This document shows, piece after piece, positions 35,156 through 44,443 of a stretch of DNA of 64,000 nucleotides; the first letter of the stretch is position 1; each line of letters begins with the position of its first letter. The stretch comes from CAVRTJ01 sp964507185 (GTDB lineage Bacteria; Acidobacteriota; UBA4820; DSQY01), in the NCBI GenBank assembly GCA_964507185.1, contig CAZDOY010000017.1, positions 1-64,000 on the forward strand, given 5' to 3'. Below the pieces are notes generated by a model. The model was not told the DNA's origin. It was given only the letters and a program-made list of their open reading frames with translations, and made no database searches. The position numbers and the translations under genes were made by a program.

Positions 35156-35190
35156 AGAGAAAAGAAAAGGGGGCGCCCGAGGGCGCCCCC
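35156..35190 (-). terminator. Intrinsic terminator after the metalloprotease gene
   Basis: On the minus strand GGGGGCGCCC and GGGCGCCCCC pair around a minimal loop and are followed by CCTTTTCTTTTCTC, a T-rich tail. It lies 26 bases after the stop at 35216. Confidence 0.85.
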
Positions 35191-35215
35191 CATAGTCCGG
35201 TGAGGATTGAAGACT

Positions 35216-35391
35216 TTATTTTCTGTCCCTCTTGATTCCCGCCGGCACGATATCTCCGTTGGCGGTGAGCCCGAGAGCCGTCGTCCCCGTCCTGAACGCC
35301 AGGTCGTCGCGGTCGTTGTAGCTTCCGCTGTAGCAGGCGTTCGTGCCGGGGTCCGCGTTGTAGGTCATCTGCGCACGGACCGCCTGCATGG
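35216..35391 (-). CDS. C-terminal end of a protein cut by the gap, probably the metalloprotease
   Basis: An open frame runs from the gap to a TAA at 35216-35218: 58 residues including MQAVRAQMTYNADPGTNAC, AFRTGTTALGLTANGDIV and PAGIKRDRK. A terminator follows. The simplest reading is the tail of the exported protease encoded on the other side of the gap, but the frames do not join across exactly 100 N and the gap length is unknown, so it could be a separate small protein. No domain recognised. Confidence 0.5.
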
Positions 35392-35491
35392 NNNNNNNNN
35401 NNNNNNNNNNNNNNNNNNNNNNNNNNNNNNNNNNNNNNNNNNNNNNNNNNNNNNNNNNNNNNNNNNNNNNNNNNNNNNNNNNNNNNNNNNN
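35392..35491. other. Assembly gap of 100 N in the metalloprotease gene
   Basis: The reading frames on the two sides differ if the gap is taken as 100 bases, so the length is a placeholder. No flank overlap seen. A repetitive Ig-like or carboxypeptidase-regulatory-like repeat region may have broken the assembly. Confidence 0.85.
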
Positions 35492-37907
35492 ACAGCGTCA
35501 TCGTTACGCCGTTCGCCACGTCCCCGCTTACGGTCCCGGAGATGGAATAGGTCGTGGGGGGCGTTCCTCCGCCCGGGACGACCGACTTGACAGAAGCTAC
35601 CGGACCGAAGCACGCGTCGTTCGAGCCCACGGCCTGGACGGAGTAGTAATAGGTCAGACCGGGCGCTACGGCAGCGTCGGTGTAGCTGGTGCCGCTCACC
35701 GTGGCCACGATCGTCATGCCGGCGTTGGCGCTGAACTCGTTGCGAAGGACCTTGTAGGCCGACGCGTTACTCACGCTGGTCCAGGACAGGCCTACGCTGC
35801 CGGAGCCCGACGTCGCGGTCAGTGCAGGCTGGCCGATGCTGGGGCAGGCGGAGTAACTGGTGTTGGTCACGCTGGTGCAGGCGATGCCGTGGCGGTTGAA
35901 GGCGGCGTAAATGGCCGCTGCGTGAGGTGTGCCGTTGCTCAGGTTGCCGTCGTCATCGTCAACGGCCCGGAACGTCGTGAACCAGTTACTGGTCCCGCAT
36001 CCGTTGGCCCCGGAGAGATTCGGGCAGCTGTAGGCGTCGCCCGACGTCGAGCGGGACAGAAAGAAGAGCCGGTCCGCGATCATCCAGGACGTCGCCTGGT
36101 CGTACCCTTCGGCGGGAAGATCCTTTGCGGCCAGGTCCCACCCCACTTCGGACATGATGTAGGACTCGCAGTGGCCCTCGTAGCCGCAGGGACCGGGATA
36201 GCTGCTGCTGGTTGAGCAGTGGAAGCCGCTTGAGCCGGAGAGCTGCGTCGGCTTGGCCGGCGTCGTGGAATAGGAGTGCTTGGTGTAGTCGGCGTCACGA
36301 ATACCCGTGCAGTTGGTGCAGGGGTTACCGTAACCGGAGCACTGCTGGCCCGGAATGAAGTTAACGCCGATACACGACTCATGCGTAGTGAGGACGGCGT
36401 TGATGTCCGCGTAGGATTCGCTCGATCCCACCGTGGAAGAAGGGCTGCCGTCGTTGGAATCGAGGCCGTGGCCCACTTCGTGAAGGAAGACCGTGGGCAG
36501 CTCACCCGTGTTGGAGCAACCTCCGCCCGATTTGAAGAAGTTGACCGCAGACCCATCCCAGTAGGCATTACAGGTCTGATTGAGGTTCACCTTGTCCGTG
36601 AGCTGTCCCTTGAGCCAGCTGTTGGAGGGAAGCCAGCCGAGCGCCTTTTCTTTCCAGGCCGTCAGGTGGTAGTAGGTCGTGCGGGCGGCGTGGGTGTTGC
36701 CCGATCCGCCGACGCCGGGAGTCGTGCAGTCCGTCCCCGAGGACGTCGAAAAGGCCAGGTCTCCCGGGGAAGTGGACGTGCTGAGCGAGGACGTTCCACA
36801 GGAGTCGGAAACCTTGACGTACTTGCCCGTCAGGCTCGCGCTAGCCGTTCCGCCGCTGTAGGTGTAGTTGCCACCGGCATCGGCGGTCTTGGTCCCGCTG
36901 TTGGATACGTTGATGAAATGCATCGGACGAACCACTTCCGGGTCCGCGTTGGAATTCTGGTACACGCCGCCCGTTACCGAGCCGTATTCATTGGCGTCGC
37001 GGAAGGCGAGGATTTCGCCCGTGTGCGCGTCGATCTTCGCGGTCCACGTCCCAAGAACACGCGGGCGACGGAACGCAACGGTGTAAACGAGCTTGTAGTC
37101 CACACCGTGACCGGGTGCGGCGACGTAGATGCCGGAGTCGCCCTGTGGCGCGGTGGGAAGGATGCTCAGGGACCCGGGGTTCACCCAGACGTCTCCGCGG
37201 CCGAGACCACCGATGTAACCTGCGAGAATCTGGCGGGCCGTTTCGGCATCGATGGTGGGAATCGGATCGACGTCGATGGTGCCCAGAAACTCGCCGCCGA
37301 ACTGAATGAGGTTCCCGTTGTTAACTCTGAAGACGATATAGGCGTTTTCCACGGGCAACCCGTGGAAGGTCCGGCGGAACTGGACGTACCAGAGATACCC
37401 GCCGTACTCGCCGGTCCCGCCCTGCGCGACCTTCAGATCCGCAACGTCGACGCCGAACAATTCGGGATATCTGCGCATGAAGTCCTTCGCCAGTCGGACG
37501 ACAACGTGCTTGTTCACCCGGCCGTTCGCCCCCATCTCGGCGCGAAGATCGACGGAGTGCAGGCTGTTCCCCCGGCCCGGAATCCAGGGTATGCCCTGGC
37601 CTTCTATCACGGCGGGAACGCCCGTGCGCCTGTCCATTTCACAACGCCATTTCGTTCCGTTTTCTGTAAGGAATCGGTCCCAGCCCTCATAGACCTGCCT
37701 CATGGCCGGATCGTCCGCCACGCTTATGTGCTGGCGTAGCGCGTTTCCATCCACGATCGATGCGTGGACCTGGAGATTGCCTGAAGCCGTCGCCAGATCA
37801 TCGAGCGTGTTACGAGCCCGTTTTGCCACCTGGGCCGGCGTACACACGGCCAGCAGTAGCGCACAGGCGACCACCGCGATGAATACACTTATGCTTCTCT
37901 GCTTCAC
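35492..37907 (-). CDS. Exported M4/M36-like zinc metalloprotease with FTP propeptide and Fn3 domain (3' end in gap)
   Basis: At least 805 residues from a GTG at 37907; GGGAGG lies seven bases upstream, and the product has a signal peptide (VKQRSISVFIAVVACALLLA). An FTP/PepSY-type propeptide (FRRTFHGLPVENAYIVFRV) at about 190-215 precedes the catalytic domain, where FLHEVGHGLD is the HExxH zinc site and SESYAD gives the third ligand Glu. Many Cys in the catalytic domain suggest disulfides and secretion. A fibronectin type III domain (ALTATSGSGSVGLSWTSV onward) and the start of another beta module (YSISGTVSGDVANGVTMTL) follow. Probably digests external protein, matching the peptide transporters here. 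Confidence 0.87.
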
Positions 37908-37922
37908 CTTGCATCCTCCCTT

Positions 37923-38154
37923 GTGTGAATTCTGACTTTCCCCAAAAATAGCAAGACTCCCCAAGGGTGGTTTGAAGCAAGCGCTGTGCCATAGCGGCAC
38001 TCTGGGCATATATTCTTGATAAATATGGGGATTCAACAGATCAACGAAAACGGCATGGTGAGAACTCCGTACACGGACTGCAGTGCTGTTTCGCATCCAT
38101 TCACGAAAGATACTGCAAAGACTTGCTATTTTTGACTGGGAAGACGATTCACAC
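37923..38154. repeat. 232-bp inverted-repeat element between divergent genes (MITE-like or shared regulatory element)
   Basis: The minus strand upstream of the protease and the plus strand upstream of the DsrE-like gene both read CTTGCTATTTTTG, then 12 non-conserved bases, then ATTCACAC (minus 37955-37923, plus 38122-38154). Seen as one element it has imperfect terminal inverted repeats of 33 bp enclosing about 165 bp without an ORF. No target-site duplication is evident. The left end finishes two bases from the protease ribosome site, which would be unusual for an inert insertion, so a paired promoter or operator is the alternative. Confidence 0.6.
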
Positions 38155-38302
38155 CCAGATTGTATACTGCGTACACACCTTTGGGGGTATTCCTCGCGAT
38201 GGCGAGGCCCCATGCCGTTGCTCCTTTATCTTCGAGCGGGTACCATGGGGCCGTGGCCGGACAAGTCCTCGGCGACCGCAGGTTCGGAGAGGATGGGTGA
38301 CC

Positions 38303-38800
38303 ATGGACCAAACCGCAAGGGAAGCGCCCAGCAAGAGCTTGGCCATCCTGGTTCTTTCAGGGGAACTGGAGAAGGGCCTCGCCGCGTGCAACCTTGCTCT
38401 CGCTGGAGCCGCATCCGGCGGCCGGGTCACCCTCTTTTTTAGTTTCTGGGGACTGAATCTCCTCAAGCGCAGAAAGGCGACCATCAGGGGCCCCCTCCTG
38501 ACGAGGGTTCTCGGACGCCTCAACCGGGACAACGTCGACCACCAGACGCTCGGCCGATTCAATATGTGGGGCCTGGGGCGCAGGGCCCTTATCCGGGTGA
38601 TGCGGCGGAAAGGCATGGCCTCCTTTCACGAGAGCCTCACAGCCGCTCACGAGCTGGGCGTCAGGATCATCGCCTGTTCGACGACCATCGAGCTCATGGG
38701 GCTCGACCGAGGGGCGCTCATCGCCGAAGTAGACGAGATAGCAGGCGCCATGACCTTCCTTGGAGAATCGGAGAGCGGTCGGTCGCTCTGCATTTCGTAG
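38303..38800 (+). CDS. DsrE/DsrF-like protein (peroxiredoxin-family type)
   Basis: 165 residues from ATG 38303. SLAILVLSGELEKGLAACNL, ALAGAASGGRVTLFFSFWGL, a basic middle segment and ELGVRIIACSTTIELMGLD match the DsrE/F/H superfamily, in particular the DsrE_2 group annotated as peroxiredoxin-family or sulfur-transfer proteins. The Cys in IIACSTT is the conserved one. Cytoplasmic; role in sulfur relay or redox chemistry is inferred from the family. No tus or dsr genes are nearby. The 395-base region before it holds the inverted-repeat element. Confidence 0.8.
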   Translation: MDQTAREAPSKSLAILVLSGELEKGLAACNLALAGAASGGRVTLFFSFWGLNLLKRRKATIRGPLLTRVLGRLNRDNVDHQTLGRFNMWGLGRRALIRVMRRKGMASFHESLTAAHELGVRIIACSTTIELMGLDRGALIAEVDEIAGAMTFLGESESGRSLCIS

Positions 38801-38869
38801 TCGAGCGGGGAGAGGGCCGCCCGGTCGAACGCCCTCGCTTTTGACCCGGCTTGGGCTATACTGATCCTC

Positions 38870-39661
38870 ATGTACGAGGCCTTTTACGACCATCACGTCC
38901 ACAGCGCTTTCTCATGGGACAGCGAATCTTCCCTCGAAGATCTCGTAGCGTCCGCCAGAAAGCTGGGCGTGGGCGGCTTCGTGCTGGCCGACCACGTCGA
39001 GTTCGATCCGTCGGATCCCGGCTTTGGAGCCTATGACTACGACTCGGCGCGCGACGCATGGGATGACATTCAGGCCATAACGCCGGACCTCAAGATACGA
39101 TTCGGCTCTGAAGTAACACACCAGGAGCGATTCCTCTCGGAAATAGCCGCTTTCCTCCATCGCAGGCGCTTCCACTGGGTCATCGGCTCGACACACTACG
39201 TGGGGAGGGAAGAACTCTCTTCCTACATCGCCAGGATGGAAGCCGAAAACGAACCTCTCGAAGACTGCCTGGACGATTATTTCTCGAACTGTCTGAAAGC
39301 GGTGGAAAGCAACCTTTACGATTGCCTCGGGCATCTGGACTTTCCCAAGCGGTACTCGAAGCGCGGCCCCGACCTCACGGGGGAATTCTGGCTCGAGCAC
39401 TACGGCCCGTACATCATGGATATCCTCGCCGCCTGCCTGGATTTCGGCGTCTTTCTGGAAGTCAACACGGGCTCCTTCCGGGTGGGCTTCAACGAACCCT
39501 TCCCAGGCTGGGCCATCCTTGATAAATACAGGATGCTCGGAGGTAGCGAGGTGGTCCTCTCATCAGACGCCCACCGTCCCGAGGACGTCGGTACGGCCTA
39601 CGGCGCCGTCATCAAGGAACTCGTCAAGCGGGGCCTCTCCGTCCGGAACGGCGTGGCTTAA
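38870..39661 (+). CDS. PHP-domain phosphoesterase, histidinol-phosphatase (HisJ/HisK) type
   Basis: 263 residues. FYDHHVHSAFSWDSESSLED provides the first metal-binding His pair, GGFVLADHVEF the next, FGSEVTHQE a Glu, WVIGSTHYV a His, and VVLSSDAHRPEDVG the final Asp-His pair, so the trinuclear PHP site looks complete. LEVNTGSFRVG is also typical. Family members remove phosphate from histidinol phosphate; without other his genes nearby a different small substrate is possible. Follows the DsrE-like gene by 69 bases. Confidence 0.85.
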   Translation: MYEAFYDHHVHSAFSWDSESSLEDLVASARKLGVGGFVLADHVEFDPSDPGFGAYDYDSARDAWDDIQAITPDLKIRFGSEVTHQERFLSEIAAFLHRRRFHWVIGSTHYVGREELSSYIARMEAENEPLEDCLDDYFSNCLKAVESNLYDCLGHLDFPKRYSKRGPDLTGEFWLEHYGPYIMDILAACLDFGVFLEVNTGSFRVGFNEPFPGWAILDKYRMLGGSEVVLSSDAHRPEDVGTAYGAVIKELVKRGLSVRNGVA

Positions 39662-39987
39662 CTCTCAAGTGACCAAGTTATCAAGTGATCCAGTGATTGA
39701 GACATGGGGAGGTCTTCGAAGAGACCGCGATTAGGGGTGTAGGGAAGGGCAGATGGCAATCTTCAAAGGTCCATCCGCTGCCGTCCCTGGTCTTTTCTTC
39801 AGCCCTTCGGCCTTAGGCCTTAGCCTTTGGGTGAAGCCCCATTCCTCATTTCTCTGCGGTCTGTAAAATCCCAATTCCCAAATCGCCCTTTTCCCTTTTC
39901 CCCCGCCCCTTGATCCTGCCGGCGGTGCAAAACTCTGTATCCTGAGTGCGCGCTGTGGTTCAAATCAGGCCACGCCAGGGCGATGCA
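39662..39987. repeat. Gene-free spacer with short tandem arrays
   Basis: No gene seen. Starts with four degenerate 8-base units of the CAAGTGAT type (39666-39697), then CCTTAGG-like repeats (about 39806-39830), AATCCC/AATTCCC units (39867-39880) and CCCTTTTCCC runs (39887-39902). Similar building blocks, inverted, occur in the spacer at 42643-42985 beyond the transporter gene. Confidence 0.6.
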
Positions 39988-42642
39988 TCACAGGAACTTG
40001 AAGGCGACAAGGATGGCGACCGCGATCCCCATAAGGCTCTCGCCGGCAATGATGCCCGACGCCACCGGGATCGTGTAGTCCTCGGCGGTCTTGGGCGACC
40101 TCTTCTCCACAACCCACGCGATGAGCGCGCCCAGGAACATGCTGACCGAGTTGAACGCTGGGATGACCAGCGCGATGCCCATCCCCGTCGGCGAAGGAAG
40201 GAAGGTCCGGCTCCGGGGCCATTTCTTCTCGGCGATTGTGATGACCAGCCCGATGATGCCGCCCACCAGAAGCGCCCATCGCGCCGAGACGGGCAGGGCC
40301 GTGATGCCGTGAGACAGCAGCATGGCCACGCCGGCCCAGACCTGCGCCGCGGGCGCTGGAAGGCGGGCCGTACCGATCACGCCGGGGTTGGGTATGAGAA
40401 TGTTGTAGACGGGCACGCAGATGAGCGAGCCGAACACGGCGCCGACGATCATGACCGCGAACTGCTTGCGAGGGCTGGCGCCCACGTTGTAGCCGCACCG
40501 AAGGGCCTGCAGGAGGTCGCCCGAGGAGGTCGCCGCGCCTCCCGTCACGTTGGCCGTCATGAGGTTGGTGACCATGTTGCCCGGCGCGATGGCGCCGTAC
40601 ATGAGCTGCGTGATCTTGCCCATGGCGCCCACGGGTGTGATGTCCGTCTCGCCCGTGGCCCGGCAGGACACGATGGCGAGGAAGAAGGACATGATGACGG
40701 CGAGAATCGCCATCCACCAGTGGATCCCGAAAAAGGATATCTGAAGGATAACGGCACCCGCCCCCACCAGCAGCACCCCCAGGCCGAACCACGAGCCGGG
40801 GACTTCCACGTGCGCCAGGGGATCGCCGCTCTCCTTGTCCTCTTCCTTCTTCCGTACAAACATCCCTGTCAGGCCCGAGAGAGCCCTCAGGATAGTCCTC
40901 CACTGATAGAAGAACGACAGGAGTCCGGCGGTGACCATCATGGCGACGCCGGGCCACATCAACCAGTGGACCATGTTCCGATAGCCGCCGTAGTTCTGCC
41001 GTCGCGACTGGCCGGAATCGAACCCGAACAGCGCGTCGCCGCTCCCCGGGGTCACAGCCAGGCTCGCGTCCCACTGCCTCGCGTGCTCCAGCTCCGCCGT
41101 CAGGTGTCCCCTTACCATGGCAAAGTGAACGACGCCGTGCAACGGGTTGGCGCCGCCGTCGGGCGTCGTCGGGCCGTTGAGGGCCTGGAGGAGGGCCCTT
41201 TCATCTTCGAAGCGCGCCTCGTTCTCGAAGGTCAGCGAAATCGTGCGCGCAACGATCTGCCCCCTGGGGCCATCCGCCCGGCCCGCGGTGAACGCCAGCG
41301 ATGTTCCAGCCGGCACGCTGAAAGGAAAACGCAGGGCGCGCCCCGCCGACCCCGGCGCGAAACCCAGCGCCGGATGGACAGTCGCCGGGGAAGACGACAG
41401 CGTGGTCGTGCCCGAGAGGGTTCCGGCGGTTTTCGCCAGGAGGTGATTCTTCGCCGTATCTACCTCGAAGGTCACGACACCGGCGAATGGGTTGGGCGTG
41501 CCGTCCCCGAGCGTGGCCGCATTGAGCGCGTTCTCGAGGGCCGACCTGCTGTCATAAGTCCTCGCCTCCTGCCACGTACGGGCCAGGAGGCGGGGTGACT
41601 GCCCTTCCTGCTCGATCTGAAGGGCCAGCGTCTGCCCGGCCTTCACCGTGACGGGGAAGTACAGTTCATGCTGTGAATAGAGTTCGGCCGACGGGCCGAA
41701 TCCCTCGGCGGCCCTGATTTGCGGCGCCGGGTGCTCGATGTCTCCCCGCTGGATCAGGACCGGTCCCAGGACGCCGTATCCCAGGAACGCGGCAAAGAGA
41801 AGGCTGATGCCCACCCGGATCCCCATGATGGCACCGGCCCCCACCATGATGAGACTGCCTTCGAAGGAAAGGGTGAGCCGGGACAGGGGCATGCTCAGGA
41901 TGGACCACGAGGAGGGGATGAACGTGGCGGGAATGCTCGGCAGAAGCCTCTTCCACTGCCACGTCCCCCAGCTCTTGACGACGTGTCCGTGCAGGAACTC
42001 CGGAAAGCCTATGACCCCGTCGCGGCACCAGGCCACGGCGAGGCCCAGGCCCATGGCCCCGAAAAGAGCGCGCGCCTTCTTGATGGCCTCCCCGCCCGTT
42101 TCGTGGATCCCCTTCAAGACCTCGGCCGTCGCGGTGCCCGTCGGAAAGCGCAGGTTCTCCACGTTGATCATCTGCCGCTTCATGGGGATGGCCATGAAGA
42201 TTCCGAGCAGGAGGATCGTCATGATCCAGAGCATGAGCTTCCACGGCGCGAGGGTGATGCCCGACACCATCATGAGGGCTGGTATGGCCGAGACGAGACC
42301 CGCGGAGGAGGTGTCCGCGCAGGCCGCCGCCATGGTCTGGAGGCTGTTGTTTTCGAGAATTGTGAGGTCTCTCTTGAACAGGAAGGGAAGGGTCGTGCGC
42401 ACCGCCTTGAAAACCGCGAAGGCCATGATGGCGGCCGTGATGGTCACGCCGAGCCCCCAGCCCGTCTTGAATCCCACGTAGAGGTTCGACAGGGAGAGAA
42501 TGGCGCCGATGAAGAGCCCCAGTATGAGCGTGCGGACGGTGACTTCCTGTTCCTTCCCGCCCATGTAGGTATTTGCCAGCCACTCCCTGTCCCGGGCCTC
42601 GACCTCCCGCTCGCTGTCAGTCATCCCCTTCTTCTCGGTCAT
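39988..42642 (-). CDS. OPT-family oligopeptide transporter with a duplicated periplasmic insertion
   Basis: 884 residues; OPT proteins of bacteria usually have 600-700. Membrane helices with LILGLFIGAILSLSNLYVGFKTGWGLGV, KRQMINVENLRFPTGTATAEV and SCRATGETDITPVGAMGKITQLMYG identify the family (split here only to name the motifs; residues about 37, 159 and 655). About 240 residues (roughly 305-545) without helices interrupt the helix bundle; they contain two tandem copies of one module, the first around FPVTVKAGQTLALQI and NPFAGVVTFEV, the second around FPFSVPAGTSLAFTA and NPLHGVVHFAM. Presumably an extracytoplasmic cap. Imports peptides or metal-ligand complexes. Confidence 0.88.
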   Translation of the reverse strand: MTEKKGMTDSEREVEARDREWLANTYMGGKEQEVTVRTLILGLFIGAILSLSNLYVGFKTGWGLGVTITAAIMAFAVFKAVRTTLPFLFKRDLTILENNSLQTMAAACADTSSAGLVSAIPALMMVSGITLAPWKLMLWIMTILLLGIFMAIPMKRQMINVENLRFPTGTATAEVLKGIHETGGEAIKKARALFGAMGLGLAVAWCRDGVIGFPEFLHGHVVKSWGTWQWKRLLPSIPATFIPSSWSILSMPLSRLTLSFEGSLIMVGAGAIMGIRVGISLLFAAFLGYGVLGPVLIQRGDIEHPAPQIRAAEGFGPSAELYSQHELYFPVTVKAGQTLALQIEQEGQSPRLLARTWQEARTYDSRSALENALNAATLGDGTPNPFAGVVTFEVDTAKNHLLAKTAGTLSGTTTLSSSPATVHPALGFAPGSAGRALRFPFSVPAGTSLAFTAGRADGPRGQIVARTISLTFENEARFEDERALLQALNGPTTPDGGANPLHGVVHFAMVRGHLTAELEHARQWDASLAVTPGSGDALFGFDSGQSRRQNYGGYRNMVHWLMWPGVAMMVTAGLLSFFYQWRTILRALSGLTGMFVRKKEEDKESGDPLAHVEVPGSWFGLGVLLVGAGAVILQISFFGIHWWMAILAVIMSFFLAIVSCRATGETDITPVGAMGKITQLMYGAIAPGNMVTNLMTANVTGGAATSSGDLLQALRCGYNVGASPRKQFAVMIVGAVFGSLICVPVYNILIPNPGVIGTARLPAPAAQVWAGVAMLLSHGITALPVSARWALLVGGIIGLVITIAEKKWPRSRTFLPSPTGMGIALVIPAFNSVSMFLGALIAWVVEKRSPKTAEDYTIPVASGIIAGESLMGIAVAILVAFKFL

Positions 42643-42982
42643 GCAACCTCCCCTTCAACACCCAACGCGGAAGTCAAAGATTAACCTGAAACACGCCGCC
42701 GTCCAAGCCCGGGCCCCTTCGGGCAGACTCCACGGGGGACTTCCATAACCAGAGAGTCCGCTTCTGAATCCCGCAGTGAGAAGGTGAAGCAGTGATAAAA
42801 TGCGCAATTGGGAATGCGGAATCGGGATTCGGGATTTGAAAGAAGCCAACAAATAGAGGAAAGATCAGAAACGGCAGGGAAAAAACGCTCGAAGGCCAGA
42901 CGATCGCCGTCTTCACCTCCACCCTTTTCCCTCTCCCTTTTTCCTGCGCCGCCAGGCGCAATCACTCGATCACCCGATCGCT
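42643..42982. repeat. Gene-free spacer with short tandem arrays
   Basis: No gene seen. Four 7-base units GGAATGC, GGAATCG, GGATTCG, GGATTTG (42811-42838), CCCTTTTCCC-type runs (42921-42942) and three 8-base units of the GATCACCC type (42960-42983), which reach the marC stop codon and are the reverse complement of the type in the 39.66-kb spacer. Confidence 0.6.
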
Positions 42983-43624
42983 TCACATATGCATCTTGAC
43001 GATGTTGACCACGCCGGCAATGACCATCTGGACGGAAATGACGGTGAGGATCAGCCCCATGAGGCGGGTCACCACCTTGATGACGCCCCGGCCCATGCGT
43101 GCGACCAGCTTCTCGCCGGAAATGAAGCAGACGTAGGTGACCGCGCACATGAGCGCGAATACCGCGACGACGACGCCGTTGTAGAGGTAGCCGGAGTGAG
43201 CCCCTGCGAAGTTCATGGCCGTGGAGATGGTACCCGGGCCGGCCAGGATGGGCAACGCGAGGGGCGTGATGGCAACGTCCTCCGCGGCCCCTTCGCTCTC
43301 GCCCGATTCCCCGGCCGGCGGGTGGTGCATGGCCGACTCCCGGCCGTGAAGAAGCTGGTAGCCGACCAGGAACACGAGAATGCCTCCCGCGATCTGGAAA
43401 GCCGGCAGAGTGATGCCGAAGAGCTTGAAGATGATACCGCCGCCTATGGTAAACACGGCTACGATAAAGAACGCCAGCACCACGGCTTTGCGGGCAACGC
43501 GCCGCTTGGCCTTCTCGTCGAGCCCCGTGACCAGCCCCAGGTAAATGGGCGTGTTCCCGATGGGGTTCATGATGGCGAAGAACCCCATGACAACGGTCGA
43601 GGCGAAGAGGATCATCTCTTTCAT
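42983..43624 (-). CDS. MarC-family integral membrane protein
   Basis: 213 residues with six predicted helices. GFFAIMNPIGNTPIYLGLV, FKLFGITLPAFQIAGGILVF and ITPLALPILAGPGTISTAM are MarC/UPF0056 signatures. Start ATG 43624 (MKEMILFAS); the frame extends further but without family similarity. Function of the family is unknown; an older link to antibiotic resistance was not confirmed. Stands alone on its transcript side, between the OPT and AlkD-like genes. Confidence 0.92.
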   Translation of the reverse strand: MKEMILFASTVVMGFFAIMNPIGNTPIYLGLVTGLDEKAKRRVARKAVVLAFFIVAVFTIGGGIIFKLFGITLPAFQIAGGILVFLVGYQLLHGRESAMHHPPAGESGESEGAAEDVAITPLALPILAGPGTISTAMNFAGAHSGYLYNGVVVAVFALMCAVTYVCFISGEKLVARMGRGVIKVVTRLMGLILTVISVQMVIAGVVNIVKMHM

Positions 43625-43710
43625 CTCGGACTCCCACGTCGGTCCGATAATTATAGCATCGCCTGAATGTACCCGTTCCTCGGCTTGAACGTCGGCCCGG
43701 TCGCCCGCCG

Positions 43711-44433
43711 CTACGCCGTCCCTTTCAGGTACGCCTGGCGCCTCGGTTCGGGAAACCTCTCTATGGCGTAGCGGAGCATGGTCCGGGGCATCCGTCGGTA
43801 GTGTTCCAGCAGGAAGGCCTCTTCGGCCGGCCTGCGGCGCTTGCCCACTTCTCGCAGCATCCACCCGGTTGCCTTGTGGATGAGGTCCTCGTCGTCATCG
43901 AGGAGCATTGCGGCGATCTTCAGGGTCTCGTCGTACTCGCCGCGCTTGATGTAATGGAAGGTCGAGACGATCGCGATGCGGCGCTCCCAGAGATTGCGGG
44001 ACCCAGCCAGCTTGACGAGGGGCGCCCTGTCGCGGTCGGCCAGGTAGGCGCCCACGATGTGCTCCGCCGAACCGTCCACGAGGTCCCAGTTGTTCACGCA
44101 TTGAACGTTGTCGAGGTATGCCCTGTAGATGCGCCGGCGGCCCGCCCTGTTTGCCCGTTCGAAGGCGCGCACCAGATGCATCAGTGCGAGCGAACGATCT
44201 TCGTGGACTTCCGACCGCAGGAGTTCCACCGATGTTTCGGGCGGTACTTCGCCGAGGGACTTGGCCAGTTTGCGTAGTTCCGGCACCGCAATGCCGAGGA
44301 AGACGTCCCCTTCACCGTACTCGCCCGGGCCGGTCTTGAAAAAGCGCCGGAGTATCTTCGCCCGGTTCCCGTCGGCCATCTCCCTCAGCTTCGCTCTTAT
44401 CGTCTCCGCGCCCGGCGTTGCCCGATCACTCAT
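43711..44433 (-). CDS. AlkD-like DNA alkylation repair protein
   Basis: 240 residues of ALK (HEAT-like) repeats. FFKTGPGEYGEGDVFLGIAV, NNWDLVDGSAEHIVG, WERRIAIVSTFHYIKRGEYD and HKATGWMLREVGKR match AlkD, a DNA glycosylase that removes 3- and 7-alkylpurines without base flipping. The WD and R residues at the DNA groove (NWDLVD, WERRIA) are kept. It follows the small exported protein gene by ten bases, so the two may be cotranscribed. Confidence 0.93.
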   Translation of the reverse strand: MSDRATPGAETIRAKLREMADGNRAKILRRFFKTGPGEYGEGDVFLGIAVPELRKLAKSLGEVPPETSVELLRSEVHEDRSLALMHLVRAFERANRAGRRRIYRAYLDNVQCVNNWDLVDGSAEHIVGAYLADRDRAPLVKLAGSRNLWERRIAIVSTFHYIKRGEYDETLKIAAMLLDDDEDLIHKATGWMLREVGKRRRPAEEAFLLEHYRRMPRTMLRYAIERFPEPRRQAYLKGTA

Positions 44434-44443
44434 CCCGTCCCCG

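Noticed and set aside
38132..38168. Promoter TTGACT with TATACT before the DsrE-like gene
   Set aside because: Both hexamers are good but 25 bases apart, too far for a sigma-70 promoter.
34080..38213. A single 1377-residue minus-strand ORF
   Set aside because: It joins the protease, queG and antisense of prs only because N codons are read as X across two gaps. The real genes have separate starts, stops and a terminator.
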